NCBI GenBank assembly: GCA_905160935.1
Contig: CAJHZI010000274.1
Span: forward strand, 155,001 to 219,000
DNA: 64,000 bases
Reading direction: 5' to 3'
Source: Enchytraeus crypticus
Lineage: Eukaryota; Annelida; Clitellata; Enchytraeida; Enchytraeidae
Below are positions 12,346-24,299 of this stretch, piece by piece. The notes under the pieces are model-generated. The model searched no databases and had not been told where the DNA came from. It saw only the letters and a program-made list of their open reading frames with translations. Position numbers and translations under genes: made by a program. Within the stretch, counting starts at the first letter, position 1. The number at the start of each line of letters is the position of its first letter.

Positions 12346-12894
12346 TATAGTTACTATAGTAAAAGACAATTAGCAATGTCTGCTGTCCAGCGTTCAAAGC
12401 AAGGTGTATATATTGTACTCACACACTATACAAATTATTATTTGTAATCATTTTTTCTTATCGACTCCATAGTAACTACAGATCTAGTAAGTTCAACGGT
12501 TAGTTTACTCAGAATGGAAACAACTAAGTCCTGAATAAAACCATTGCCGACAAAACTGCCCATATAATATACATGTAAAATAGAATATAATAAAGTGAAT
12601 ATTGCACACAGATCAAAACCTAATAGAGACATAATGAAGGCAAGTAAAAGCAAATAGCAATAGAATGAGCTTCGACAGCTAACAAATACATCACCTCCAT
12701 TTCTTTAGAGCACAATGACGTAAGATACCCAGAAACAATTATAGTATTATGCAAAACAGTAACACTATAATTATGCATATTAATATTTCATGACTCTACA
12801 CGTGTATATCAAACATAATAAGCACCGGAATGCATAGTAAAAGCATTAAGAAAATTCTAATACAGTAAGTACAATACACAAAATACTGGAAATC

Positions 12895-12900
12895 TTTATT
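12895..12900 (-). promoter_or_regulatory. Possible polyadenylation signal AATAAA for the NSP gene
   Basis: TTTATT on the plus strand gives AATAAA on the minus strand, 415 bases past the stop codon at 13315. AT-rich DNA makes chance matches common, so this is only a candidate. Confidence 0.25.
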
Positions 12901-13314
12901 GAGAATGAGCAGACACCTCTAATAAACTATATATACTACATCATAATTAGAAAAACTACTGTCTAGCATAAAAATGTCATAAATAGATCTTAATAGTGTA
13001 GAGGAATACAAAAATCCTCAAAAAAGGTTTAAAATATAAATTGATCAAAATGAAAACTAGTCTAGATTCAAAAAAGCGAGTATAAAGAGCGGAGATATCA
13101 AAATAAAGAGAAAGAATACATGTATATTTACAACAGAAATTTACTCTTAAATCAAGAAGACGTCACAGAAAATATAAAACGTACCAGTATACCTAGATTA
13201 TCAGACCAATTAGAATCTTTCAATATACTACACAAAAGACAATATAACTCAGCGTCAAAGTTCAGATGCACTAATCATGTCATCAATTTAAAGGTAGTGT
13301 AATAACATCTAATG

Positions 13315-16277
13315 CTAAAATGTAGATTCCATTTTCTCCGACAGAACCTGTATGACCTTTCTAAACTTAGAATACCTCTCACTCGTCTCCACACGCGATG
13401 ACTTGACACCAAACAACAGAATCAACTGAGTCTGTAAACACATGACATCAACCAGCTGTCCATCAACTCCAGACTCCACCCCAAGTCCTGCCTCCAAACC
13501 ACGCCCCTCTCTAACACTAACTCTCAACTCACGCGGGACTTTTGACAGAGCTTTCTCAGCCGCCGCTCGATACAGATAACTCTGCTCCGCTATAATGCGA
13601 GCCGTGTCGAGATGAGCGAGTATTACCTCGAGCGGGTAATTATTAGCATCATCGTCATCATCTGATAAGTCTGTTTTACTTTCCATTTGACTGCTACCTC
13701 CCCCTTTATTAATAGACTCCACACCGCTGCCGTTCTTCAAAGTCCCATTGCAACCGCTATGCTTGTTAAGTAGCGTGACGAGAGGAAGTATAAATGGCAC
13801 AGTGACATGCTGTAGGGGCAGGGAACCAGACGAGTTGCGCAGACAAGAAAGAGTTTGAGACAGTTTGCAGTGAAGCAGAGTATGACTAGCGTTGTGCTCA
13901 CGACTCAGCTGCAGCCAAGCACGACGTAAGTGTTGTATCTGTTTGTGAAAGTAAGAAAACGTTTGAACTTTAATCATAGATGAAAAAACGTTCTTACCAA
14001 AAATAAAAAACGTTTAAAAACGCATTTTTTTCTAAAAAAATAAAAATGTAAAAAACATTGAAAAAAACCTTAGTAGCGTACGCGTCGGCTTGCATATATA
14101 TTACCATGCCTTCATTCCATAACACTAAACAATATTATTATAACTAGACTTGATCTAAAGTTCTAAAGTATGTCCATAGACTCCATACAATTATAAACAA
14201 ATACTTTCAGGTCACATACAGCCACATAAAATGTTCTTACAATTTCCTGTTTGGCTCACAGTTGAAATAATTAGAGGTGAGATCACAGTGTTTATCTTAA
14301 TTTTTGACGTTTGACGTTTAAGGTTTACATTTTTTTACGTTTTTATTTTATAAAAAATAAAAAACGTAAAAAACGCGTTTTTTTAACAGATATAAAAAAA
14401 ATAAATAACTTTTTTTCATCTATGACTTTAATGTTAACCAAACTGCAGTGAAGTTATGAAAACAGCAATATAAGATGAAATTATGAAAACAGCAATATAA
14501 GATAAATGGTGTTTACTTGCAATACTGTATAATATAGAAATTTTTACAATCAGAACCAGAATCATGTTTACATCAGAAGCAATTTACTTCATATTAATTA
14601 ATGGATTCTCTTCAATTTATTCATATGAAAAACGTCCAAAATAATATTAAACAGCCAAATTAATAATACTTTACACTTTAATGGACCTACTCGCCTACTA
14701 CATGTACTTTTAACAACATTACGCTTCATTTAGAATTATTTTCATCTAAATTAAATTTTAAACTCTTATGTACAATTCTACATATTATATAATAAGAAAG
14801 AAAAATACATATTTGGTTTATCATTGACTCAGCAGTTTAGAAATATAAAAATTAAGATTACCTTAAATCATACAATTTTTCAGATTATAGTTCTTATTGC
14901 TATAAAAAGATATTCTCTTTTAATTGATATGATTGCTCTACTCTGGTACCACTCGTAAAAGCAGAATTAAGAGAAAAGCAAGCCAGACCTGAGACGAGAG
15001 AAGAGACGAGGTGACTGCAACGAATGAGAAGAGATTTCCAAGAGAAGAACGGAGTATTTCAGCGACGTCAATCCACAGCCTCAGCATTGTTACACACTCA
15101 TCTCTACTAGTGCATCTCAATATCATCACACTGACAAACAGATACAGGCACTGATACCTACACACACACACACACACATACAAGTACTCATCTCTACTAG
15201 TGCATCTCAGTATCATAACACTGACAAACAAGTACAGGCACTGATACCTACACATACACACACAAGTACTAGCACTCATCTCTACTAGTGCATCTCAGTA
15301 TCATCACAATAACAAACAGGTACAGGCACTGATACCTACACACACACACACACACAAGTACAAGCACTCATCTCTACTAGTGCATCTCAGTATCATCACA
15401 CTGACAAACAGCTACAGGCACTGATACCTACACATACATACACAAGTACAAGCACTCATCTCTACTAGTGCATCTCAGTATCATCACACCGACAAACAGA
15501 TAAGGCACTGATATCTAAACACACAAACAAGTACAAGCACTCATCTCCACTGGTAAATATCAGTATCATTACACTGACAAATAGATACATGCACTGCTAC
15601 CTACACACACAAATACAATGACGGCTAGCTAGAATAAAATATACTAATAAATAAGTAGAAATATTATATACGTTATGCAGAAATTACACATCCCAATCAA
15701 TGAAAAAAGTTGATCAAACACTCTATTTTACTTCAATGAATGTTAAATAACGAGTTAAATATAAATTAGCACCTTGAATATAATATTGTACTGAATAGTC
15801 AAGTCTACATTTACGGTGACTAAATAGTAGATTTAAGATATAAATTCCTGTAAGAGTCTTCATTCAAACTGACTGAAACGCCTTGTAGTGCAGTTGTACT
15901 ACGCTCGCCCTTTGAACAGTAGGTCGCTACAGCACTAAAATGTTGCACTAGTTACTTTCCAAAAATGATGGCTTTTAAAAGTCAAACATTGACTTCAATA
16001 CTAAATTACTGGACTTTTCTAGGACATCGAAGCAGAACCTATAAAAACATATTGTGCAGTGTAGTGCAAGTTGCAAAAAAATTATGAGAAGACACGATGT
16101 CAAACTTGAGATTGAACTACGAATTCTTAACTCCTGCGTGATACCAGTACTTTGGACTGATTATCTGGATTTTGGAATTTGCACCGCTTTTGGACCTTCT
16201 TTTTACTCGTCGGCTTGATTTTGTTTCAATAGTGCTCGATGTTGTCATTGATGACTGTAGCACTCTAATTGTTGTTA

Positions 16278-16315
<38 letters not shown>

Positions 16316-19300
16316 CTATAGATGTGAATCAAAATAACAAAGGCAATGGAAAATAAATTGAATTCCACCGAAAACAAATGTTAAGAAGAATACTAAGATT
16401 CAGTTACAAAGAGCACGTAACAAATGAGAGCATTAGGAGAAGAAAAAATCAACTAATGGTCATTGAAATAGTCAAGAAATGAAGAAAGAAATGGGCTGGA
16501 TATGTTAAGCGCACGGAAGATAACAGAAACTCTCTAAAGATATTCAACTATAAAGCAGACGGCAAAAGAACAGCGGGAAGACCTAAAAGAAGATGGAAGG
16601 ACTGCCTCGAAGAAGACTTGAAGGCTGCTGGAGTTAGCAATTATAGAAGAAGAGAAGGAAGAAAAAGAATGAACATTGAGGAAATGGTAAAGAATAGAGT
16701 TTTGTGGAGGAATATCATAAAGAAATCTTTGGCCAGTCCCAGGATGATCACATGACATGACATGACATTTTTTTATATACAAATATTCCCTGTTTTAGAT
16801 GCACAAACATAAGATATAAACATTACAAGAATTCAACTGTCAATTTACCTTTCAGCTGTGTCCTGCCTGAGTCTGAGCCCATGAGGTAGAGTGAGAAGCT
16901 CTAGGCCTGAACTAACACCCAGACCTAAATCAATTCCCCCATCACCTATGTGCATCAACTCCACGTCGACTACTGTAATAGCCTGCGCAATGGCAAGCGC
17001 AGATCTACTAAGCAGTAAGGCACGCACACTTTCTACCACCAGAGGCTCTAAAGGTTTTGAGTCAAACGTCGTAAAAAGGCTTTTATATTGCTCAACATTG
17101 TCCAATAATGAAGGCATATTGGCAAAATCAGGTATAACATAATGAAAGCGGCTTGCATCATTCAGATTTTTATTAGGAGAATCGCTATAGGACTCCTGTT
17201 TCAGCTGACTAGAGTTTAAGGAAGTTTGCTCAGATCCAATCTCTGAATTATCTTCATTCATTTGCTCAGATGAGATTGCTGATTGATCATCCAATTCGTC
17301 ATTATCACAAACCTCTAAGTTGCGTTTCTGAACGAAAGGTCGCTGAACAAGCTTAGATCTTACAGTAGGTACACGACTGGGCTTAACGGGCGGGTTTGGA
17401 GCTTTCTTCTTTTCATTAGTGAAACTACACGACTGATCAGTATCAGGATTGACTTTGTTAGAACCAATGACACTAGCACTGCTTTCAGGTAAAACTGAAC
17501 TTAATGATGACGAAACTTGTGGTATATTGGATGATGCATTGCTGAGATCCTTTGAAACACTATCAACAGCAGTTTTCTTACAGTCAGTCTTCGTATCAGA
17601 AGTTATTTCAGAAACAGGATCCAAACAAGTTGCACCAGCTTTGTCACGAGTTCTGGGGCTACCAATGGATACTTGTCTTCCAGTGTTCAACCCTCTATCT
17701 GACTCAACTCTCCCTGACAGAGGAATATCGACGACAATCAGCTGGTGCTTGGCCTCATCATTAGGCAGACTAAAGCTTCTCTTGAGATTCATCTGATCCA
17801 GTTCTGACTGATACTTGAGCGGATTAGATCTCTGCTCATCTATGCTGAATCGTTGGTTAAATCTATCAGAATATTTCACATCTATCTTTTGATACATTGA
17901 CAGCTGATCAGCGGCGGCACGTAGCACAGGGTGTCTTATAATAGCTCCCGAGGCCACCGTTATCGGCTTCTGACTGTTGGCGTAATGCTGAACTAACTCT
18001 GTCACAGTTCTGAACATGTCCTCTTCAAATCTATAGAAGGTTTCACTAGTTGCTGCCTCCGTCTTCGATTCCTTTTCCACCACTATCGCTCGATTCACAA
18101 CAAAGTGCATAACTGAACGGTTCCAGCATACAGTAAGCACAAAGTCACCAGGCTTTGTGGTGCAGTCTCTGATGAGAAAGTGACCATCTCCTCCAGCCAA
18201 AGCCATCTGCTCTGCAGCGGCACGCCCGATGTTTCCATGATACCAAGAGTTACGAGACATATCGTTGCTTCTAGCAGGGCCGACTGAAGTGTGGACAGGA
18301 GAGCGAGAATTTGCAGAGAAATCTTTTTGTACAGTGTGTTTGTGCTGGTTGGAAGCAAATGGGGTGGCATAATCAGGATGATTTAGAAAACTTGGTGGAG
18401 TGTTGCTGTAATAAATATGGCATATCAGCAAGTAAACTCACAGTTTTATTAAAAAACAGCGTTAGTAGGATAATTGTTCTTCTGTACCCGATATTGAACT
18501 GATTCAATAATTTAAATATTAGCAGAAATGTTACAATTTTATCAGAGAGCACTTATATGGATTATAACAGCTCAGAAAAAAGTTTAGATTAAAATATTCA
18601 AAGCAAAACTGTTTATATATCTGGAATATGATTAAACATTGCAGCATAACGTGACAAAAGTTAAATTTTTAAATTGTTAATATTTTCTATTAAAAGTTAA
18701 GATTTAAAATAAAGAATCACAAACCTTGGTGTATTAGATGCAGACGATCTTAACGATCTTGGCATACTGTCACCTAGGCAAAACAAAATCAACTACATAT
18801 GGGTAAAACAGAATAAAATACAGTTTTTAAATAACTGCTTTAATCAATTGATTAAATTGCAATATGTAGAGCTAGAAATTGCTATTAATTTACAAACTGA
18901 TGTTTACTTAATTACAAATAAGAAAGTCGGAAATTTATTTAAGTAACATGATTATGAAATTTTTGTTAGCCCTCATTGAATTGTAGGAACAGCTATCACA
19001 CACCATTCTGTAGTGCTCAGTCTAATGATACATATTTTCATTCATAGCCAGATTTCATGTTCAGTAAAGAATTTCTTAGAAAACAATGACCCCGTCACGA
19101 AATCTGCAAGTGACTTAAAATGTAGCGAAGATTCCGGAAATTTAGTATTTGAGATGGTACAGAATGCGCTTGGTCTATTTTGCAGCCATTAGGACACAGC
19201 AAGACTTATTGATGGAATTACGAACTTATAACACAAAAGTTAAGTGTTCAAGTACCTATAGGATCACAGATTACAATATAGAACCTTAACAAATAGAAAC

Positions 19301-20713
19301 TTATAACTCTTTTTTGAAAACTTTTGAAGTGACTACTAGATAACACTTACGTCTAAGCCGAGTCTCTCGCAGAAGTACAAGACTGGATGCCATACGGGCC
19401 CTGTGAGCTCCATTCTTCACTCCCATCTCCTTTAAATCTCCTTCATTTAATGTCATCAAATCCTGCATATAGTGAAATAACATAAAATTCATATAAGTCA
19501 AAACTTTGGACGACTGGAAAATTATCTTGAACTTTGATTTCCGCCTGTCTCAAGTTTATGAATTGAATGAGCTACAATGATCTGGAAAGTTAAGAAGAGC
19601 TCCGCAACCTTCTGAGATATATATAATTTAAATTTCTTTATTTTTTATAAATTTTACACATCCCCCATTAACCATAAGCAATTGTAAATAAACAGCCTTA
19701 AATTCTTTTACAGAAATCAGTTGCTTACAAAGCACCAGAGCTTCCCAGACACTCTATAAATCGATACAATTTACATCGTAAAATAGTGACACAAACTGTC
19801 AGGCTTGTCACAGAAGCTAAGTCATTTTTCATATTTCAAGATATCCCTTGTATACAAGAAAAACTCTTCATCTTCAGATGAAAATTTCCATATAAACATT
19901 TACTTTTCACTGTATATATCAGTCGGCACCAGACTAGTAGTGCCGGAGACTTGGCCTTGAGAATGCTTCAGATCAGCAATTCCCAGTTTCGTCTTGAAGG
20001 TTCTGGTCCTGGTCTCCAGCGATCAATCTCAGATATAGTCGAGACCAGTGCATATTATTTTGACTATTTTAAAGAAGTTGTAACTTGTTAGTGGACAATT
20101 TCCAAGAATTGTACAGGTATGATGTAGTACAGTGAGGTGTTTTAATTTTTTTGTTTGTTGTTTTTCGATTGTTGTACATTACAAAGTACAGTCTATAGAT
20201 TAATAGAGTAGATATTTAAAAATCTGAAGAAACTATGGGAAAATCAATCCAATGTGAAACGACAATATATAGAATATATCGTCAGCCTATATTTAGCAAG
20301 AAGTTCTTAACATCCTAGAATGCAGTCTTAATGACTTAGTGCTACCATGTCATTTAGTCACAACTTAAGAGTCTTTCTTGATCTTGGTCTAGAGGATAAT
20401 GGTCTCGGTCTCGAGGGGTCTGGTCTTGGTCTTGGATTCAGAGTTTTATTTTGTTCTTGACTACAAGTCTCGAGTACAAAATAACATATATTTATAACAA
20501 AATTGGATTACATTTCTAATATACTTATGAAAAAAAAAAAAAAAATAGACAAATATGGTTCTGCAGACACATAGTAGAAAGTTAGCTAAACTAGACAGAT
20601 ACCTCAAGTGTTTGGTATTGACTAAAAAGTCGCATGTACTCGGGAAGTCCAATAGAATGAAGCCATGTCTCACAAGGCCTGCTGACCAATGACGCTGCAC
20701 TAAGATTTGACAT
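13315..20713 (-). CDS. BCAR3: NSP-family adaptor (BCAR3/SH2D3-like): SAM + SH2 + Cdc25-homology
   Basis: Coding exons (minus): 20603-20713, 19351-19462, 18725-18773, 16849-18405, 14989-15157 and 13315-13938. The sum is 2622 nt, 873 aa, with all junction phases agreeing and GT..AG at every intron. Residues ~14-70 form a SAM domain split over exons 1-2 (WLHSIGLPEYM, then LNEGDLKEMGV). The SH2 domain starts at WYHG (residue ~145) and keeps the phosphotyrosine-binding arginine in FLIRDC. Residues ~340-500 are disordered and include a proline patch (PNPPVKPSR). The C-terminus (~520-873) is the RasGEF-like domain that in vertebrate NSP proteins binds p130Cas and lacks normal exchange activity; LLTLPHGLRLR, LGNLFSF and ERYSKFRKVIQVLS match that family. 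Vertebrate members are of similar length but, as I recall, lack the SAM domain. The start codon is chosen as the first Met before the SAM domain; an upstream acceptor (ATTGCAG) suggests a 5' UTR exon. A 3-way BCAR3/SH2D3A/SH2D3C orthology is expected for an invertebrate single copy. Confidence 0.9.
13967..14432. mobile_element. hAT-type MITE, 450 bp, with perfect 8-bp target duplication
   Basis: The element spans 13975-14424. It begins CATAGATGAAAAAAC and ends TTTTTTTCATCTATG, i.e. terminal inverted repeats of about 14 bp. It is flanked by identical 8-bp direct repeats ACTTTAAT (13967-13974 and 14425-14432), the target-site length of the hAT superfamily. The interior is A/T-homopolymer-rich with repeated AAAAAACG and its complement, and holds no open frame, so it is non-autonomous. 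It lies in the last intron of the NSP-family gene, 28 bp upstream of the exon 6 acceptor dinucleotide. The perfect target duplication suggests a fairly recent insertion. Confidence 0.85.
15097..15610 (-). repeat. Minisatellite made of a copied exon-intron junction, ~88-bp unit, ~6 copies
   Basis: On the minus strand each unit consists of a GT-rich tract ending in an acceptor (TGTGTGTAG), then GTATCAGTGCCTGTA and the coding-like run up to CACTAGTAGAGATGAGTG. The unit nearest the gene body (junction at 15157/15158) is the true start of exon 5 of the NSP gene: with its phase (AG left over from exon 4) it gives RYQCLYLFVSVMILRCTS, which aligns with the vertebrate NSP segment after the DTAER-like end of exon 4. 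Further units have junctions near 15247, 15338, 15427 and 15513, plus a decayed one near 15600. Divergence rises with distance from the exon. Confidence 0.85.
16130..16318 (+). mobile_element. L2-type LINE 3' tail with (TTA)n end
   Basis: TACTTTGGACTGATTATCTG, GGAATTTGCACCGCTTTTGG, CTCGTCGGCTTGATTTTG and GTTGTCATTGATGACTGTAG match the recurrent 3' tail. It ends in (TTA)n at about 16278-16312. It sits in intron 4 of the NSP gene, opposite to its direction. There is no coding portion. Confidence 0.85.
16380..16765 (+). mobile_element. LINE reverse-transcriptase C-terminal fragment
   Basis: The plus strand translates, with one in-frame stop, to RRILRFSYKEHVTNESIRRR, KKWAGYVKRTEDNR, GRPKRRWKDCLEEDL and MVKNRVLWRNIIKK. 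The block KRTAGRPKRRWKDCLEEDLK is typical of the region after the RT domain in several non-LTR clades. Only the last ~125 codons remain. It abuts the L2 tail just upstream, so one may have landed beside the other. It is a different family from the 57650-59930 LINE. Confidence 0.75.
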
Positions 20714-21160
20714 CTTACACAACTGCAATATTAATTTCTTTACAAAATTAGAACTCAAAATTTACATTTTGCTGCAATTTTATATAAACTTCTACAGGCA
20801 ATTAAAACACCTTTTTAAGAACGATGAGAGCCAAATTAGTCAAAAGCATGCTGCGAAATATTCTTCTATTTATGACAAGTGTAAATATATCTAATTGAAT
20901 ACCAGATGTTTATGTCCGAAAAATGTAACTAGACATTTTTTCTCTAATGCATTCATTACTTTCTCTATATTAATATATTTGACAACTTCTGCAATCTAGA
21001 TATTTAAGCAACATGGATAGTAGGCTTAATTAATTACAAATATGGGAAAATATTTGTCAGTGTTACATCTTTGTGTTAAATTTCAAGGCTGCAGCCCTTA
21101 CAAATTTACGATATTTTTAATTTGCGCTGCATGAGAAACTAGTTTCAAGCTTAGATATTA
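20714..21160. other. Upstream flank of the NSP gene
   Basis: It contains a plausible splice acceptor (ATATTGCAG on the minus strand, just above the ATG), implying that the 5' UTR continues in an unseen upstream exon. No promoter was recognised. Confidence 0.3.
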
Positions 21161-21164
21161 CAAT

Positions 21165-21330
21165 TAGTCGATTAATAGTAATAATAGTAACAACAATTAG
21201 AGTGATACAGTCATCAATGACAACATCGAGCACTATGGAGACAAAATCAAGCCAGCGAGCAAAAAGGTCTAAAAACGGTGCAAATTCCAAAATCCAGAAA
21301 ATCAGTCCAAAGTAAAAATATTCGTTCAAA
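21165..21330 (-). mobile_element. L2-type LINE 3' tail
   Basis: Reverse copy of the recurrent tail: AACAACAATTAGAGTGATAC, GTCATCAATGACAACATCGA, CAAAATCAAGCCAGCGAGC, GGTGCAAATTCCAAAATCC and CAGTCCAAAGTAAA. Confidence 0.85.
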
Positions 21331-23157
21331 ATAAATGCTAGAGTATAATGTTTTTACAGTTCAATTAATGAAGTGGTTTACACTTTTGCATCGATTTTTA
21401 TTTGCGGTTCTCATCTCCTGTTTTGTGATTTATGTGACAACAATTCCTAAGTCATAGAACGAGCACCTTGAAAAACTACTACTAAGACTGCGCTACGTCC
21501 TATTTGGACCCTGCAGTAGGTTTCAAGGTTAATTGATTCCACCTCGCCAGATCACAGATGCTCTCATCTAATATGTTCAAATTCTGATTTATATCTTTTG
21601 AGATCTTTATTTACTAATTTGATCCATGTTTGTTTATTTTGACAACCTCTTTGTTTTGTCTGAGATTTTTTATTCTCATTTAAAGCAATTTTTACAGGTG
21701 CATTTTTCGGTAACCTAAGTAAATGACCTATCCACTTTAGTCTTCGTGTTTTAATTGCAAGACTCCATTTTTTTCATTTGTTCTGATGTATAAGTTATCA
21801 TTGCTTATAATGTGAGGGTAATATATTTTAAGTATTTTTCTTAATAGACTTCTATGAAATACGTCGATTTCATATTCTTGTTTTGAAGTTAGTGTCCATA
21901 GCTAACTATTATATAAGTATACTGGTGTAATATAAGCATTGAATATATTTACTCTTGTTTTCATTGTTATTTTGCTATTTGTTAGTTTCATCTTGTATTT
22001 ATTAAAAATAGCCATACACAATTGCTTTCTATGGAACATGTCTCTTTCAGTATCCAAGTAAGAACCTAAATATTTGCATTTCTTCCATTCCTAATCATTT
22101 TTGTTTCCAATGGTATATTTTTTGTTTTATCTGTGTTTAGTTTTAAATCTCTCTTATTCAGTTTATCATTGACTTCCTTTTGAATTTTTTCTGTTATATT
22201 TTTGCATGTGCTTACATATGCAATATCATCTGCAAACTGCTGATCAATATTTATACCCATTTCTCGTTTTATGCTATAGTTATGTTCTATAATATGATTA
22301 GGAATTAATTCTTCATATGGTATATTTTCTTTGGAGTATGAGTGCTCTTCAATTTGGTTTGCTATTTGAATTTGGTTCTCATGTTTGTTTAAGCTATTTG
22401 CAAGGTAAAATGTGAAAAGTACCGGGCTTAAGCAATCTCCTTGTGGTATTCCAATATTAGTTTCAAACTCATTTCCAGTTACATCTCCATTTTTTAACTC
22501 TTAAAATTACATCATCAATGATAAGTTTTATTATATGCAGTTCGTCCTGATCAATTATTTTACTTAAATCCTCTAATAATTTGTTTCTATTGACAGTATC
22601 AAATGCCTTACTCATATCTAGAAGCATGATTTCTATTTCTGAGTTTTTGTTTGTTATTGCTTTTTCGATAAGAAGTTTTAATGTTAGGACGTGTTCAGTG
22701 GTACTCCTTCCTCATCTATAGGCGGCTTGAGTGACTGGTATTATTTTGTCTATTTTATTGTATATTCTATTTATCATTACAATTGACAGTATTTTTCTAA
22801 GAAGATTTAATGGGATTATGGGTCTTAAGTTACTACATGTGCCTCTTGCTTTTCCTGGTTTTTGTAAAGGTATTAGTATTCCTAGTTTAATCTCTTCTGG
22901 AAATTTTCCGGTTTCAGCCATTTTATTTAATATTTTTGCAATATCATTGTAAATTTTTTCAGGAAAGTTATTTTCTGCTGTGATTTCATCAGATCCTGGA
23001 CTTTTATTTGTTTTTAATTTCCTAACAGCATTTTTATTTCATCTGTAGAGAAAGGTGTCTTAATTTTTCAGGTTTAATTTCAGTTAATATTTCTGTATTT
23101 TGGTTGTAAAATATATCTTGGAAGTGTTCAGTTATTTTTGTATTTATGACCTTTTTT

Positions 23158-24290
23158 GTATTTTTAGCTTTATGGAATCCGTCACACTGCATGTTGATAA
23201 CGGTAATCCAGTAGACATTGTCTATTTGGATTTTGCAAAGGCGTTTGATAAAGTGCCTTACGAGAGATTGTTTTGTAAACTTGAAGCTCATGGAGTTACT
23301 GGCTCTGTCCTGAATTGGATTAAAAGTTGGTTAACCTCCAGGAGACAAAAAGTTTGCATTTCAAATAATGACTCGGCTTGGTGAAATGTCACTAGTGGGG
23401 TTCCACAGGGTTCAGTGTTGGGTCCAATTGTATTTTTGGTTTACATTAATGACTTAGACAACAGCATAATATCCAAAATGAGTAAGTTTGCTGATGATAC
23501 CAAATTATGTAAAAATATAGGTAATCTAGAGGATATGTTATCATTTCAGAGAGATTTAGACAGTTTGCATAATTGGGCAACTACCTGGCAGATGAGCTTC
23601 AATGTTGATAAATGTACAGTTATGCATGTAGGTCACAATTATAGTTGTAATCAATATAAACTTGGTAATGCAGAACTAAAATCATCTATTAAAGAAAAAG
23701 ATTTAGGTGTCAGTATTGATAATAACCAAAAATTTTCAGAGCAGTGTAAATCAGCAGCAAATTGTGCTAATCGCACTTTAGGTTTAATTAGGAAAACTAT
23801 AAAAAGTCGTAATAAGGATGTAATAGTTAAATTATATAAAGCATTAGTAAGACCTAAATTAGAATATTGCGTACAAGCGTGGAGACCTTTTTTAAGGAAA
23901 GATGTGGAACGCATGGAAAGAGTTCAAAGGAGGCAACTAGAATGATTGCTGAATGTAGAGGTCAAAACTATGAATCTAGGTTAGATGCATTAGGTCTAAT
24001 TAGTTTAGAAGATAGACATACCAGAAGGGATTTAATTCAAGTGTTTAAAATAGTTCAAGGTTTTGACAACAGCGAATGTGGAGAATTTTTCAAACTATCA
24101 GATTATGCTAGAACAAGAGGGCATAGATTCAAAATAATAAAGGTTAGATCCAGATTAGAAGTTAGAAGAAACTTTTCAGTCAGAGAGCTGTCAATATATG
24201 GAACGTGTTACCTCAGTATGTAGTAGCGGCAGGGTCAATGAATGCTTTTAAGAATAGGCTAGATACATATTGGAAAGAAATACATTGAAT
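23158..24290 (+). mobile_element. CR1-clade LINE, 3' half of reverse transcriptase
   Basis: The translation follows CR1 proteins closely: VDIVYLDFAKAFDKVPYERL, then GVPQGSVLGPIVFLVYINDL, SKFADDTKLCKN, DLDSLHNWATTWQMSFNVDK, EKDLGVSIDNNQKFSEQCKS, LVRPKLEYCVQAW and the tail block ESRLDALGLISLEDRHTRRD. The catalytic FADD is present. At least one in-frame stop (after SNNDSAW, about 23382) and a frameshift near 23940 break it. It is inserted in the older opposite-strand LINE. It is probably the same family as the 5' portion at 63010-64000. Confidence 0.9.
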
Positions 24291-24299
24291 TGATAAATT

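Larger units (their letters stand above)
8546..13314. other. AT-rich region without a recognised gene; may include 3' UTR of the NSP gene
   Basis: No exon could be supported over ~4.8 kb. The right part lies directly downstream of the minus-strand NSP-family gene ending at 13315, and could hold its 3' untranslated region; a minus-strand AATAAA lies at 12895-12900. The frame at 12438-12653 (71 codons, minus) is hydrophobic but unsupported. At 9255-9285 the minus strand has a GGGGGTTCGATCCCC word resembling a tRNA B-box, but no A-box or cloverleaf could be built around it. Confidence 0.4.

Noticed and set aside
12438-12653. 71-codon hydrophobic minus-strand frame
   Set aside because: Lies in the likely 3' UTR side of the NSP gene, with no splice sites, family or conservation evidence; AT-rich DNA gives such frames.
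15097-15610. CRISPR-like reading of the regularly spaced ~88-bp repeats
   Set aside because: The repeats have no unique spacers, are in a eukaryotic gene and derive from an exon junction. No CRISPR array exists in this window.
17449-17796. 115-codon plus frame inside the NSP gene
   Set aside because: Antisense shadow of the large exon 16849-18405, whose minus-strand reading has a clear SH2 protein.
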